A stretch of DNA of 29,656 nucleotides from assembly GCA_944387745.1 (NCBI GenBank), contig CALXGD010000122.1:1-29656 (forward strand), given 5' to 3'. A program made the translations under genes and the position numbers. The DNA is from an uncultured Oscillospiraceae bacterium (GTDB lineage: Bacteria; Bacillota_A; Clostridia; Oscillospirales; Oscillospiraceae). The notes under the pieces were generated by a model. The model was not told where the DNA came from, did not search any database, and worked only from the letters and a program-made list of their open reading frames with translations. The number at the start of each line of letters is the position of its first letter. Position 1 is the first letter of the stretch. This document shows, piece after piece, positions 16,612 through 23,214 of this stretch.

Positions 16612-17511
16612 ATGAACACTGAGTTTATCAAAGGCGTGATCGTCCCCATCCTCACCCCCATTGATGAGGAGGAGCGCATCGACGAGGCCAGACTCCGCAA
16701 CCAGGTGGACTACGTCATCAACGGTGGCGTGTCCGGCGTTCTGGCCTTTGGCAGCAACGGCGAGTTTTACATGGTGGAAGAGGACGAGATGGAGCGCGGC
16801 CTGAAGATCATGGTGGATCAGGCTGCGGGCCGTGTGCCGGTCTACTTCGGCATTGGCGCCATCAATACCAAGAAGTGCTGCCGTCTGGCGAAGATGGCTG
16901 TGGCTAACGGAGCGGTGGGTGTCAGCGTGCTGCAGCCCATGTTCCTTAAGCCCAAGTATGAGGAGCTGCTCCTGCACTTTAAGACCATTGCGGAGAGCGT
17001 CCCTGACACGCCCGTGCTGCTCTACAACAACCCCGGCCGCGTGGGATACGGTCTGTCTGCCGACCTGGTGGATGAGCTGGCTCACACTGTGCCCAACATT
17101 GTGGGCATTAAGGACACCAGCGGTGATATCACCCTGACCTCCGAGTTTGTCCGCCGCAACCGCGATGTGGACTTCAAGGTGTTCGGCGGCAAAGATACTC
17201 TGCTCTACGCCAGCCTGTGCCACGGCGCCGTCGGCGGCGTGTGCACCGCCGCAAACTTCATGCCTGAGCTGATCACCGATGTGTACAACAAGTTTGTGGC
17301 CGGGGACATCAAGGGCAGCCTGGAGGCTCAGTATAAGCTCAACCCCGTCCGTCTGGCAATGGACGGCGCCAGCTTCCCCGTGGCAGCCAAGGACATGGCC
17401 ACCATGCGCGGCCTGGATGTGGGTGAGCCCTATCGTCCCACACTCTCCACTCCCGAGGGACCTGTGAAGGAGAAGTTCCGCAAGACCATGACCGAGGCCG
17501 GTCTGCTCTAA
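16612..17511 (+). CDS. DapA-family (DHDPS/NAL) lyase, probable 5-keto-4-deoxyglucarate aldolase
   Basis: The protein is 299 aa, a typical length for the class I aldolase family that includes dihydrodipicolinate synthase and N-acetylneuraminate lyase. The sequence shows GSNGEFYMVEEDE (variant of the GTTGE motif), catalytic Tyr in LLYNNPGRVGY and Schiff-base Lys in VGIKDTSGD near residue 165. The family cleaves or forms 2-keto acids with pyruvate. In this operon the step not otherwise covered is cleavage of 5-keto-4-deoxyglucarate to pyruvate and tartronate semialdehyde, normally GarL (an unrelated class II aldolase). I therefore infer that it fills this role. A decarboxylating dehydratase (KdgD-type, giving alpha-ketoglutarate semialdehyde) is the main alternative, but would not need garR or the kinase. 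AAGGAGG precedes the ATG. Confidence 0.8.
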   Translation: MNTEFIKGVIVPILTPIDEEERIDEARLRNQVDYVINGGVSGVLAFGSNGEFYMVEEDEMERGLKIMVDQAAGRVPVYFGIGAINTKKCCRLAKMAVANGAVGVSVLQPMFLKPKYEELLLHFKTIAESVPDTPVLLYNNPGRVGYGLSADLVDELAHTVPNIVGIKDTSGDITLTSEFVRRNRDVDFKVFGGKDTLLYASLCHGAVGGVCTAANFMPELITDVYNKFVAGDIKGSLEAQYKLNPVRLAMDGASFPVAAKDMATMRGLDVGEPYRPTLSTPEGPVKEKFRKTMTEAGLL

Positions 17512-17543
17512 CTATCACCTGCGGAGCCGCATAGGAGGACAAC

Positions 17544-18776
17544 ATGAAACTGAGACAAGACTGCGACCAGATTGTACACCAGGCAATTACAGCCGTGCAG
17601 GCCGACGCTGCGGTCCACCGCGCTCTGGAGCGGAAGGCCCTGCCATCCGGCCGAGTGGTGCTGGTCGCAGTGGGCAAAGCAGCTTGGGCCATGGCCCGCG
17701 CCGCCTACAGCTGTGTGGGCGAGCGGCTGGACGACGGAATTGTGATCACCAAGCACGGCTATGCCCAGGGCCCCATTGGAAATCTGCGCATCCGGGAGGC
17801 GGGCCATCCGGTCCCGGATGAGGATACCTTCTCCGCCACGGAGGAAGCTCTGGCCATCACCGAGGGGCTGGGAGCAGAGGACCTGGTGCTCTTCCTGCTG
17901 TCTGGCGGCGGCTCCGCCCTGTTTGAGGCCCCTCTGGTTCCCCAGGGAGAGCTTCAGGATATTACCAAGCAGCTGCTCTCCTGCGGAGCAGATATTGTGG
18001 AAATGAACACCATTCGCAAGCGGCTCTCTGCGGTTAAAGGCGGGCGCTTTGCTCAGCACTGTGCTCCGGCGCAGGTGTTTTCCATTGTCCTGTCCGATAT
18101 TATTGGAGACCCCCTGGATATGATCGCCTCGGGGCCGGCCTATCCGGACTCCTCCACCTGTGCGGATGCGCAGGGTATTGTGATCAAATACGGCCTGTCC
18201 CTGACCCCCACAGCGGAACAGTGTCTACAGGAGGAGACCCCAAAGGCCCTGAGCAATGTGGAGACTATTGTGACCGGAAGCGTGCGGGAGCTGTGCAGCG
18301 CCGCAGCTGCGGCCTGCCGAGAGTTGGGATACGAGCCGGTGTTGCTAACCGACAGCTTGGACTGTGAGGCGCGGGAGGCGGGAGCATTCCTGGCCGCCAT
18401 TGCCAGAGCCCACCAGGACACAGACCGCTCCTTGGCGTTTCTTGCCGGCGGAGAGACTGTGGTACACCTGACTGGCTCTGGACTGGGCGGGCGCAATCAG
18501 GAGCTGGCCCTGTCTGCTGCAGAGGGAATCGCCGGCCTGCGGGATACCGCTGTGTTCTCCGTGGGCAGCGACGGCACTGACGGCCCTACCGATGCCGCGG
18601 GGGGCTTCGTCACAGGCGAGACCCGAGATGCACTGGCAGAGCAAAATGTCCTTATCTATCAAGTACTAAAGGAAAATGACGCCTACCATGCCTTGGAGAG
18701 GTGCGGCGGGCTGCTGCACACTGGCGCCACCGGCACCAATGTCAACGACGTGGCAGTCCTTCTCATTCGTCGCTAA
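17544..18776 (+). CDS. Glycerate 2-kinase (MOFRL family)
   Basis: The protein is 410 aa. N-terminal DUF4147-type domain: VVLVAVGKAAWAMARAA, ITKHGYAQG, REAGHPVPDE and the glycine-rich FLLSGGGSALFEAP near residue 120. The MOFRL-type C-terminal domain carries FLAGGETVVHLTGSGLGGRNQE and FSVGSDGTDGPTDAAGG. It phosphorylates D-glycerate to 2-phosphoglycerate with ATP, passing the garR product into lower glycolysis. AGGAGG lies before ATG 17544, and the gap to the lyase gene is 32 bp. A terminator follows directly. This class (GckA/TtuD-like) is unrelated to the GarK/GlxK glycerate kinases of enterobacteria. Some members use hydroxypyruvate-related substrates, but context favours glycerate. Confidence 0.9.
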   Translation: MKLRQDCDQIVHQAITAVQADAAVHRALERKALPSGRVVLVAVGKAAWAMARAAYSCVGERLDDGIVITKHGYAQGPIGNLRIREAGHPVPDEDTFSATEEALAITEGLGAEDLVLFLLSGGGSALFEAPLVPQGELQDITKQLLSCGADIVEMNTIRKRLSAVKGGRFAQHCAPAQVFSIVLSDIIGDPLDMIASGPAYPDSSTCADAQGIVIKYGLSLTPTAEQCLQEETPKALSNVETIVTGSVRELCSAAAAACRELGYEPVLLTDSLDCEAREAGAFLAAIARAHQDTDRSLAFLAGGETVVHLTGSGLGGRNQELALSAAEGIAGLRDTAVFSVGSDGTDGPTDAAGGFVTGETRDALAEQNVLIYQVLKENDAYHALERCGGLLHTGATGTNVNDVAVLLIRR

Positions 18777-18791
18777 ATCTGTTCTCTCCAA

Positions 18792-18828
18792 CGCCCCGAC
18801 CTTCTTAGAGGTGTCGGGGCGCTTTTTT
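18792..18828 (+). terminator. Intrinsic terminator of glucarate operon
   Basis: A perfect 9-bp stem, CGCCCCGAC with GTCGGGGCG, around a 12-base loop, is followed by a run of six T (18823-18828). It ends transcription 16 bp after the glycerate kinase stop. Confidence 0.9.
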
Positions 18829-18933
18829 ACGAAAGGACGCGGCCAAGCAGTCTGTCGGACCCTGTCCCAGCTGTCGGCCGTCTCAAATCTGACTGAACCA
18901 GCCCGCTGCGCTGGCAAGAGAGGAGCAATCGCT

Positions 18934-19995
18934 GTGAGCAAAATCTATGAGGTGTTCGGCACTGACGCCCACGCCATGACCAAAGCGCTTATGGAGCGCG
19001 CCCAAGTGATCCAATCCATTCCGTCTGGGGCCAGTGTGGCTTTGAAGCCCAACTTGGTGGTAGCCGCCCATCCGGACACCGGAGCAACAACCCATGCCGG
19101 TGTGCTGTCCGGGGCCATTGAATACCTCCAGGACCACGGCGTAAAAGACATCAGCATTATTGAGGGCTCCTGGGTCGGGGATCGGACAGGTCGCGCCTTT
19201 CACGCCGCAGGATACGATGCTGTGGGGAAAAAGTATAATGTGCCCCTATATGATTTAAAAGGCGACGAGACAAGAGCAGTAAAAACACCTCTGCGGCCTA
19301 TGGAGATCTGCTGCCGTGCACTGGACGCAGGATATTTGATCAATCTGCCAGTGCTCAAAGGCCATTGCCAGACTGTGATGACCTGTGCATTGAAAAACTG
19401 TAAGGGCTGTCTCCCGGACCGGGAAAAGCGGCGATTCCATGCTGAGGGGCTGATGAAACCCATCGCCGCTCTGGCGGCCGCTTTAAAGCCGGACCTCACC
19501 ATTGTGGACAGCATCTGCGGAGATCTTAATTTTGAAGAGGGCGGCAACCCCGTGGCCACGGGCCGGATGCTGCTAGGCACTGACCCGGTGCAGCTGGACG
19601 CCTACGGCTGCCGGCTCATGGGGCTGGATCTGGACCAGGTGCCCTATATCGGTCTGGCGGAGAGCTGGGGTGCGGGAAGCACTCGACTGGAGGAGGGGGA
19701 CCTCATCCGCCTGAATGAACCCACCGCCGGCGCGGACTACCCAAAGCCAACCGGTACAGTAGCCTCTCTGACCCGCCGCGTCCAGGCCAAAAGCGCCTGC
19801 TCCGCCTGCTTTGCCAGCCTTGTCCGGGCCCTCTATCAGACCCGCGACCCAGGGCGCCCCATCGCCATTGGCCAGGGGTGGAAAAACGTGCCCTTTGACG
19901 GCCTTGGCATCGGTGCCTGCTGCAACTGCGCCAAGGAACAGGTGAAGGGGTGCCCCCCTTCTGCGGAAGATATCCTCCGTGTTTTGAACGGCTAA
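18934..19995 (+). CDS. DUF362 family protein
   Basis: The protein is 353 aa. The GTG at 18934 has AGGAG 8 bp upstream; the frame is open further back, but that part overlaps the kinase gene and the terminator. The DUF362 pattern is seen in VALKPNLVVAAHPDTGATTHAGVL, EGSWVGDRTGRAF, YLINLPVLKGHCQTVMTCALKNCKGC and VDSICGDLNFEEGGNPV. Cys-rich motifs near the C-terminus (CSACFASL; GACCNCAKEQVKGC) might bind metal or an iron-sulfur cluster, but no classic CxxCxxCxxxCP ferredoxin motif is present. Biochemical function is unknown; family members are often near redox or quinone-related genes. The gene is flanked by terminators, so it is probably expressed alone. Confidence 0.85.
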   Translation: MSKIYEVFGTDAHAMTKALMERAQVIQSIPSGASVALKPNLVVAAHPDTGATTHAGVLSGAIEYLQDHGVKDISIIEGSWVGDRTGRAFHAAGYDAVGKKYNVPLYDLKGDETRAVKTPLRPMEICCRALDAGYLINLPVLKGHCQTVMTCALKNCKGCLPDREKRRFHAEGLMKPIAALAAALKPDLTIVDSICGDLNFEEGGNPVATGRMLLGTDPVQLDAYGCRLMGLDLDQVPYIGLAESWGAGSTRLEEGDLIRLNEPTAGADYPKPTGTVASLTRRVQAKSACSACFASLVRALYQTRDPGRPIAIGQGWKNVPFDGLGIGACCNCAKEQVKGCPPSAEDILRVLNG

Positions 19996-20004
19996 AATTG
20001 ATCT

Positions 20005-20046
20005 GTCGGGACAGCGGTGTGCCAGCGCCGCTGTCCCGACTTTTTT
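20005..20046 (+). terminator. Intrinsic terminator after DUF362 gene
   Basis: A perfect 13-bp stem, GTCGGGACAGCGG with CCGCTGTCCCGAC, around a 10-base loop and followed by TTTTTT. Strong. Confidence 0.93.
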
Positions 20047-20304
20047 GAGGCCTACAACTCCATTTTGTGTGCCTGCCCCATGTTTTCTTGCCAGTCTTGC
20101 TGTAAAGCTGCGTTCTGGACAAGGTCTGTCCCTACACAGGCTGCGTATTTTGTAGCGGGGCTGAAAAATTGAGATTTACTGTTCCGTATTCCCCTCTTGA
20201 GAGGCCGTTGATAAAAGAACCGAGTGTGTCCCAGAAATTGCCGCCGCAGAAATGTACAGCGCCCCCTTTCTCAGCCCATAAAGAGAAAAAACTCAAAAAG
20301 AATA
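20047..20304. other. Intergenic stretch with no recognised feature
   Basis: I find no convincing coding frame, repeat or RNA between the terminator and the promoter at 20305. Short open frames here lack ribosome binding sites and family resemblance. Confidence 0.6.
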
Positions 20305-20333
20305 TTGACACTTTGTCAGTATCGTGCTATAGT
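20305..20333 (+). promoter_or_regulatory. Strong promoter of DUF362-flavodoxin-TetR operon
   Basis: TTGACA (20305) and TATAGT (20328) are 17 bp apart, with a TGC extension before the -10. This is close to consensus, so the operon should be highly expressed unless repressed. Confidence 0.85.
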
Positions 20334-20351
20334 TCTGACAGAGTGTCAGAA
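20306..20351. promoter_or_regulatory. Two palindromic operators, probable TetR sites
   Basis: TGACA-CTT-TGTCA (20306-20318) overlaps the -35. TTCTGACA-GAG-TGTCAGAA (20333-20351), a perfect 8-3-8 palindrome, lies just after the -10. The half-site TGACA is shared. Placement would block RNA polymerase, and the TetR gene at 21909 is the third gene of the operon, so autorepression is likely. Confidence 0.75.
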
Positions 20352-20458
20352 TATTGTGAGCGAACCGTGTTGCGCCGTCAAGCCGTCGCTACCGGCACAG
20401 CGGGAGCTCTCTCTGCGGCCCAAAACAACAATATAACAAATTCAGGAGGAGGAACTAT

Positions 20459-21349
20459 ATGAAATCGAGGGTTTATTTTACAAGAGAGATCAGTCCAGAA
20501 AAAGTAGTAGAGCTGTACCGCGCACTGGACATCCATCTGCCCGGAAAAGTCGCAGTCAAAGTCCACTCTGGCGAAAAAGGCAATCAGAATTTCCTGCACC
20601 CTGAGTTCTGGCGGCCCATGGTGGAGGCGGTCCACGGCACCATTGTAGAATGCAACACCGCCTATGGCGACGCCTCCGGCGGCGCGCGTGACCACACAGA
20701 GTCCCACCAACAGCTGCTGGTGGAGCACGGGTGGACCAAATACTTTGACGTGGATCTGATGGATGCCGAAGGGCCGGACGTGGTTTGGCCCATTCCAAAT
20801 GGAAAGATTTTAAAAGAAAATCGTCTGGGAAAAAACATTGTCAACTACGACTCTATGCTGGTGCTGGCGCACTTTAAAGGCCACCCTATGGGCGGTTACG
20901 GCGGGGCGCTGAAGCAGCTGGCCATTGGCTGCGCCTCACGCGCAGGAAAGGCTCTGATCCACTCTGCCGGCAAAACGGACGACCGCTTTGAGACCTGGAA
21001 GCAGCACGCCAGCAGCGTGGTGTTCCCGGAGGCCATGGCCGACGCTGCCTACAGCGTGGCAGAACACTTCAAAGGCAAAATTGCCTTTATCAACGTGATG
21101 AAAAACCTCTCTGTGGACTGCGATTGCTGCATGGTGGCGGAGGATCCCTGTATGCAGGACATCGGCATGTTGTCCTCTCTAGACCCCATAGCGATCGACC
21201 AGGCATGTATTGATCTGGTGCTCCACGCCAATGACCCCGGCAAAGAGCATTTCATGGAGCGGGTAAACAGCCGAAACGGAATTCACACCATTGAGGCTGC
21301 CGCGGACCTGGGCTTTGGTTCCCGGGAGTATGAGCTGATTGAACTATAA
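20459..21349 (+). CDS. DUF362 family protein, shorter type
   Basis: The protein is 296 aa, close to the family norm. ATG 20459 follows AGGAGGAGG. Family pattern: VAVKVHSGEKGNQNFLHPEF, IVECNTAYGDASGGARDHTE, VLAHFKGHPMGGYGGALKQLAIGCASRAGK and DCDCC with DPIAIDQACIDLVL near the C-terminus. There is no ferredoxin domain; members with one are often annotated as 4Fe-4S binding. The cluster at DCDCCMVAEDPCMQD may hold metal. It is the first gene of an operon with a flavodoxin and a TetR repressor, which hints at redox or stress-linked chemistry, inferred only. It differs clearly from the 353-aa DUF362 protein upstream, so this is not a recent duplication. Confidence 0.85.
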   Translation: MKSRVYFTREISPEKVVELYRALDIHLPGKVAVKVHSGEKGNQNFLHPEFWRPMVEAVHGTIVECNTAYGDASGGARDHTESHQQLLVEHGWTKYFDVDLMDAEGPDVVWPIPNGKILKENRLGKNIVNYDSMLVLAHFKGHPMGGYGGALKQLAIGCASRAGKALIHSAGKTDDRFETWKQHASSVVFPEAMADAAYSVAEHFKGKIAFINVMKNLSVDCDCCMVAEDPCMQDIGMLSSLDPIAIDQACIDLVLHANDPGKEHFMERVNSRNGIHTIEAAADLGFGSREYELIEL

Positions 21350-21427
21350 ATTTTACCGTTTCTGTCTCTAGCCCACAGGGCTGGAACAGGAATTGCAAAA
21401 CAAGCAAGAAAAAGGAGTAAATGACCT

Positions 21428-21898
21428 ATGAGTAAAACATTGATTGCCTATTTCTCTGCCAGCGGTGTAACAGCCCGAGTCGCCAAGGAGATGGCCCAGG
21501 CGGTAGGAGCAGACCTGTATGAGATCCGTCCGGCTCAGCCCTACACAGATGCCGACCTGGACTGGACGGACAAGAAGAGCCGCAGCACAGCGGAGATGAC
21601 TGACTCCGCCTGCCGTCCAGCTATCGCAGAGCCGGTGGAAAACATGTCTCAGTATGACACTGTTCTGGTGGGGTTTCCCATCTGGTGGGGCGTGGAACCC
21701 CGGGTGGTGGACACCTTCCTGGATGGCTATGACTTTTCAAATAAGACCATGATTCCCTTTGCCACCTCCGGCGGAAGCGGGATCAGCAGGGCGGAAAAGA
21801 GCGTCCAGGCCCACTGCCCCAAGGCGGCCTGGAAGAAGGGTCAACTGCTGACCGTCTCCGGAGCGGCCGATTGGGTCCGCCGCGTGGTGAAGGGCTGA
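21428..21898 (+). CDS. Flavodoxin
   Basis: The protein is 156 aa, the usual size. The FMN phosphate-binding loop region is at the N-terminus (LIAYFSASGVTARVAKEMA), the FxxWWG-type motif near residue 82 (VLVGFPIWWGVEPRVVDTFL), and FATSGGSGISRAEKS near residue 115. It carries electrons via bound FMN in the cytosol. Start ATG 21428 has AAAAAGGAG 8-10 bp upstream. It is the second gene of a probable TetR-controlled operon, 78 bp after the DUF362 gene and 10 bp before the regulator gene. It probably donates electrons to an enzyme induced with it; the partner is unknown. Confidence 0.92.
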   Translation: MSKTLIAYFSASGVTARVAKEMAQAVGADLYEIRPAQPYTDADLDWTDKKSRSTAEMTDSACRPAIAEPVENMSQYDTVLVGFPIWWGVEPRVVDTFLDGYDFSNKTMIPFATSGGSGISRAEKSVQAHCPKAAWKKGQLLTVSGAADWVRRVVKG

Positions 21899-21908
21899 GG
21901 CAGCGGTT

Positions 21909-22541
21909 ATGCCAAAGGGATCTGAAAAATTGACCCACGCACGCAAGGAGGAAATTATCAACGCCTGCGCCGCCCTCTATCAGAGTATGAGCTTCAAGGA
22001 GATTACTCTCCAGGACATCGGAGCCAAAACCTCCTTTACCCGTACCTCCATCTACAATTATTTTCAAACCAAGGAAGAGATCTTTCTGGCCCTACTTCAG
22101 CGTGAGCACGAGGCCTGGATCACAGATCTGCAAGAGATTGCCCGGGAGCACTGCACTCTGTCGGCAAAAGAATTTGCAGACATTCTAGCGCACACGCTGG
22201 AGAGTCGGGAATGTATGCTGAAGCTGATGTCCATGAATCTCTACGACATGGAGTGCAACAGCCGGATAGAGAATCTAGTGGCCTTTAAGAGGGTGTACGC
22301 TGACACGCTGAAAATGCTCACCCGGTGCTTGGAGCAATTTTTCCCATCTATGACCCGGGATGAAATCCAGGAGTTTTTATATGGCTTCTTTCCCTTCCTT
22401 TTTGGCGTGTATCCGTATACTGCCGCCACTGAGAAGCAGCTGGAAGCCATGCATCTGGCACAGGTGAATTATGTCCCGTACTCTATCTATGGGATCGTCC
22501 GTCCACTGGTGGAAAAACTGCTGTGGCCATATCAGCTCTGA
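21909..22541 (+). CDS. TetR/AcrR family transcriptional regulator
   Basis: The protein is 210 aa. The TetR helix-turn-helix is in residues 12-58: ARKEEIINACAALY, FKEITLQDIGAKTSFTRTSIYNYFQTKEEIFL. The rest is alpha-helical with Phe/Tyr-rich ligand-binding segments (EFLYGFFPFLFGVYPYTAATEKQ). It is the last gene of the operon, so it most likely binds the two TGACA-n3-TGTCA palindromes at 20306-20351 and represses its own transcript. The ligand is unknown; the co-regulated flavodoxin suggests a redox-active or toxic compound. The start ATG 21909 overlaps no other gene; a weak AGGCAG site precedes it, so translation coupling is likely. Confidence 0.93.
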   Translation: MPKGSEKLTHARKEEIINACAALYQSMSFKEITLQDIGAKTSFTRTSIYNYFQTKEEIFLALLQREHEAWITDLQEIAREHCTLSAKEFADILAHTLESRECMLKLMSMNLYDMECNSRIENLVAFKRVYADTLKMLTRCLEQFFPSMTRDEIQEFLYGFFPFLFGVYPYTAATEKQLEAMHLAQVNYVPYSIYGIVRPLVEKLLWPYQL

Positions 22542-22557
22542 AACTGCGGGATAGTCC

Positions 22558-22860
22558 TTGGCATCGATACAAAAGGAGATGCTCTATCAGGTTCATTTCG
22601 GCGCCAACTATGAGGGCTGGAACATCGACCTGAAAACGGTGAACTGTCAGGTGGACTGGCAGCTGATGTTCTCCATGAACCCCTCTTGCAGCTACCAGCA
22701 GGGGGAGTTCCACATTGGCAACGCCTCACAGCGGCTGGCACTGTGCCGCCGCTGTGAGGCGGAGGGAATCGGTATCTCTGCGATGAACCCCTTCTCGGCG
22801 GGACAGCTCCTCAGTGAAAAGTCCTTATCTCTCCAAAAGGCTCTGACCAAGGATGGATAG
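22558..22860 (+). pseudogene. Aldo/keto reductase fragment
   Basis: The frame (about 100 codons from a TTG) contains WQLMFSMNPSCSYQQGEFHIG, then LALCRRCEAEGIGISAMNPFSAGQLL. This resembles the middle-to-late part of aldo/keto reductases of the ferredoxin-linked type, which read like MFSINPAYDY...YRECEAEGVGISVMKPF. The rest of the barrel is missing: the NADPH-binding end and the catalytic Asp-Tyr-Lys-His segment are not seen. It lies just after the TetR gene, and runs tail-to-tail into a broken leftward gene. Most likely a decayed gene. Confidence 0.55.
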
Positions 22861-22861
22861 A

Positions 22862-23032
22862 AGCCCCTGGAGCAGAAAGGCCGCCAGCAGACAGAGCAGG
22901 CCGACAATGAAGAACACCGGTCAGACACACTGGATGAAGCTGTACTCGCACCAGACCACCATGGGATGGAAGGCGCCCGATCATCAGCAGCGACACAGCA
23001 CTCACAAAAATGTCTTTAATATTCAGTTCCAC
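22862..23032 (-). pseudogene. Frameshifted DUF4491-like membrane protein remnant
   Basis: Read leftward, one frame gives VELNIKDIFVSAVSLLMIG. A shift then leads to AFHPMVVWCEYSFIQCV, a TGA (TGG in a working copy), and PVFFIVGLLCLLAAFLL. Joined, these resemble the DUF4491 pattern of a short helix, IGxFHPxVIxxEYxF and WxVFxxxG with a second helix. One frameshift and one stop make it non-functional, and the 3' part is missing. Family call from memory, moderate confidence. Confidence 0.45.
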
Positions 23033-23118
23033 GGATATCACCTTGCGACTATTATAACCATAGAAATACCGAAGAAAAAACAAAGAATGTACAACATGTT
23101 CATGCCATAAAATCACAT

Positions 23119-23151
23119 GAAAGCAAAGCAGGCACCCTCTTGGATGCCTGC
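23119..23151 (-). terminator. Possible terminator of the P-type ATPase gene
   Basis: On the minus strand GCAGGCA pairs with TGCCTGC (23128-23134 and 23145-23151) around a 10-base loop, then TTTGCTTTC. The stem is short and the T-run broken. It lies about 65 bp after the ATPase stop. Confidence 0.5.
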
Positions 23152-23214
23152 CTTCAGGCTGGAAATAATCATAATGATTATAGATGCAAACGCCTTTCTT
23201 TTTCACTGGACCTG

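Noticed and set aside
15618..16700. A 360-codon leftward frame opposite garR
   Set aside because: Shadow frame; no family pattern and no ribosome binding site, and garR is unmistakable.
18676..18933. Upstream extension of the first DUF362 protein
   Set aside because: It would overlap the glycerate kinase gene and cross a strong terminator; GTG 18934 has AGGAG at 8 bp.
20169..20462. Short rightward frame over the TetR-controlled promoter
   Set aside because: It spans a promoter and operators, has no ribosome binding site and no family resemblance.
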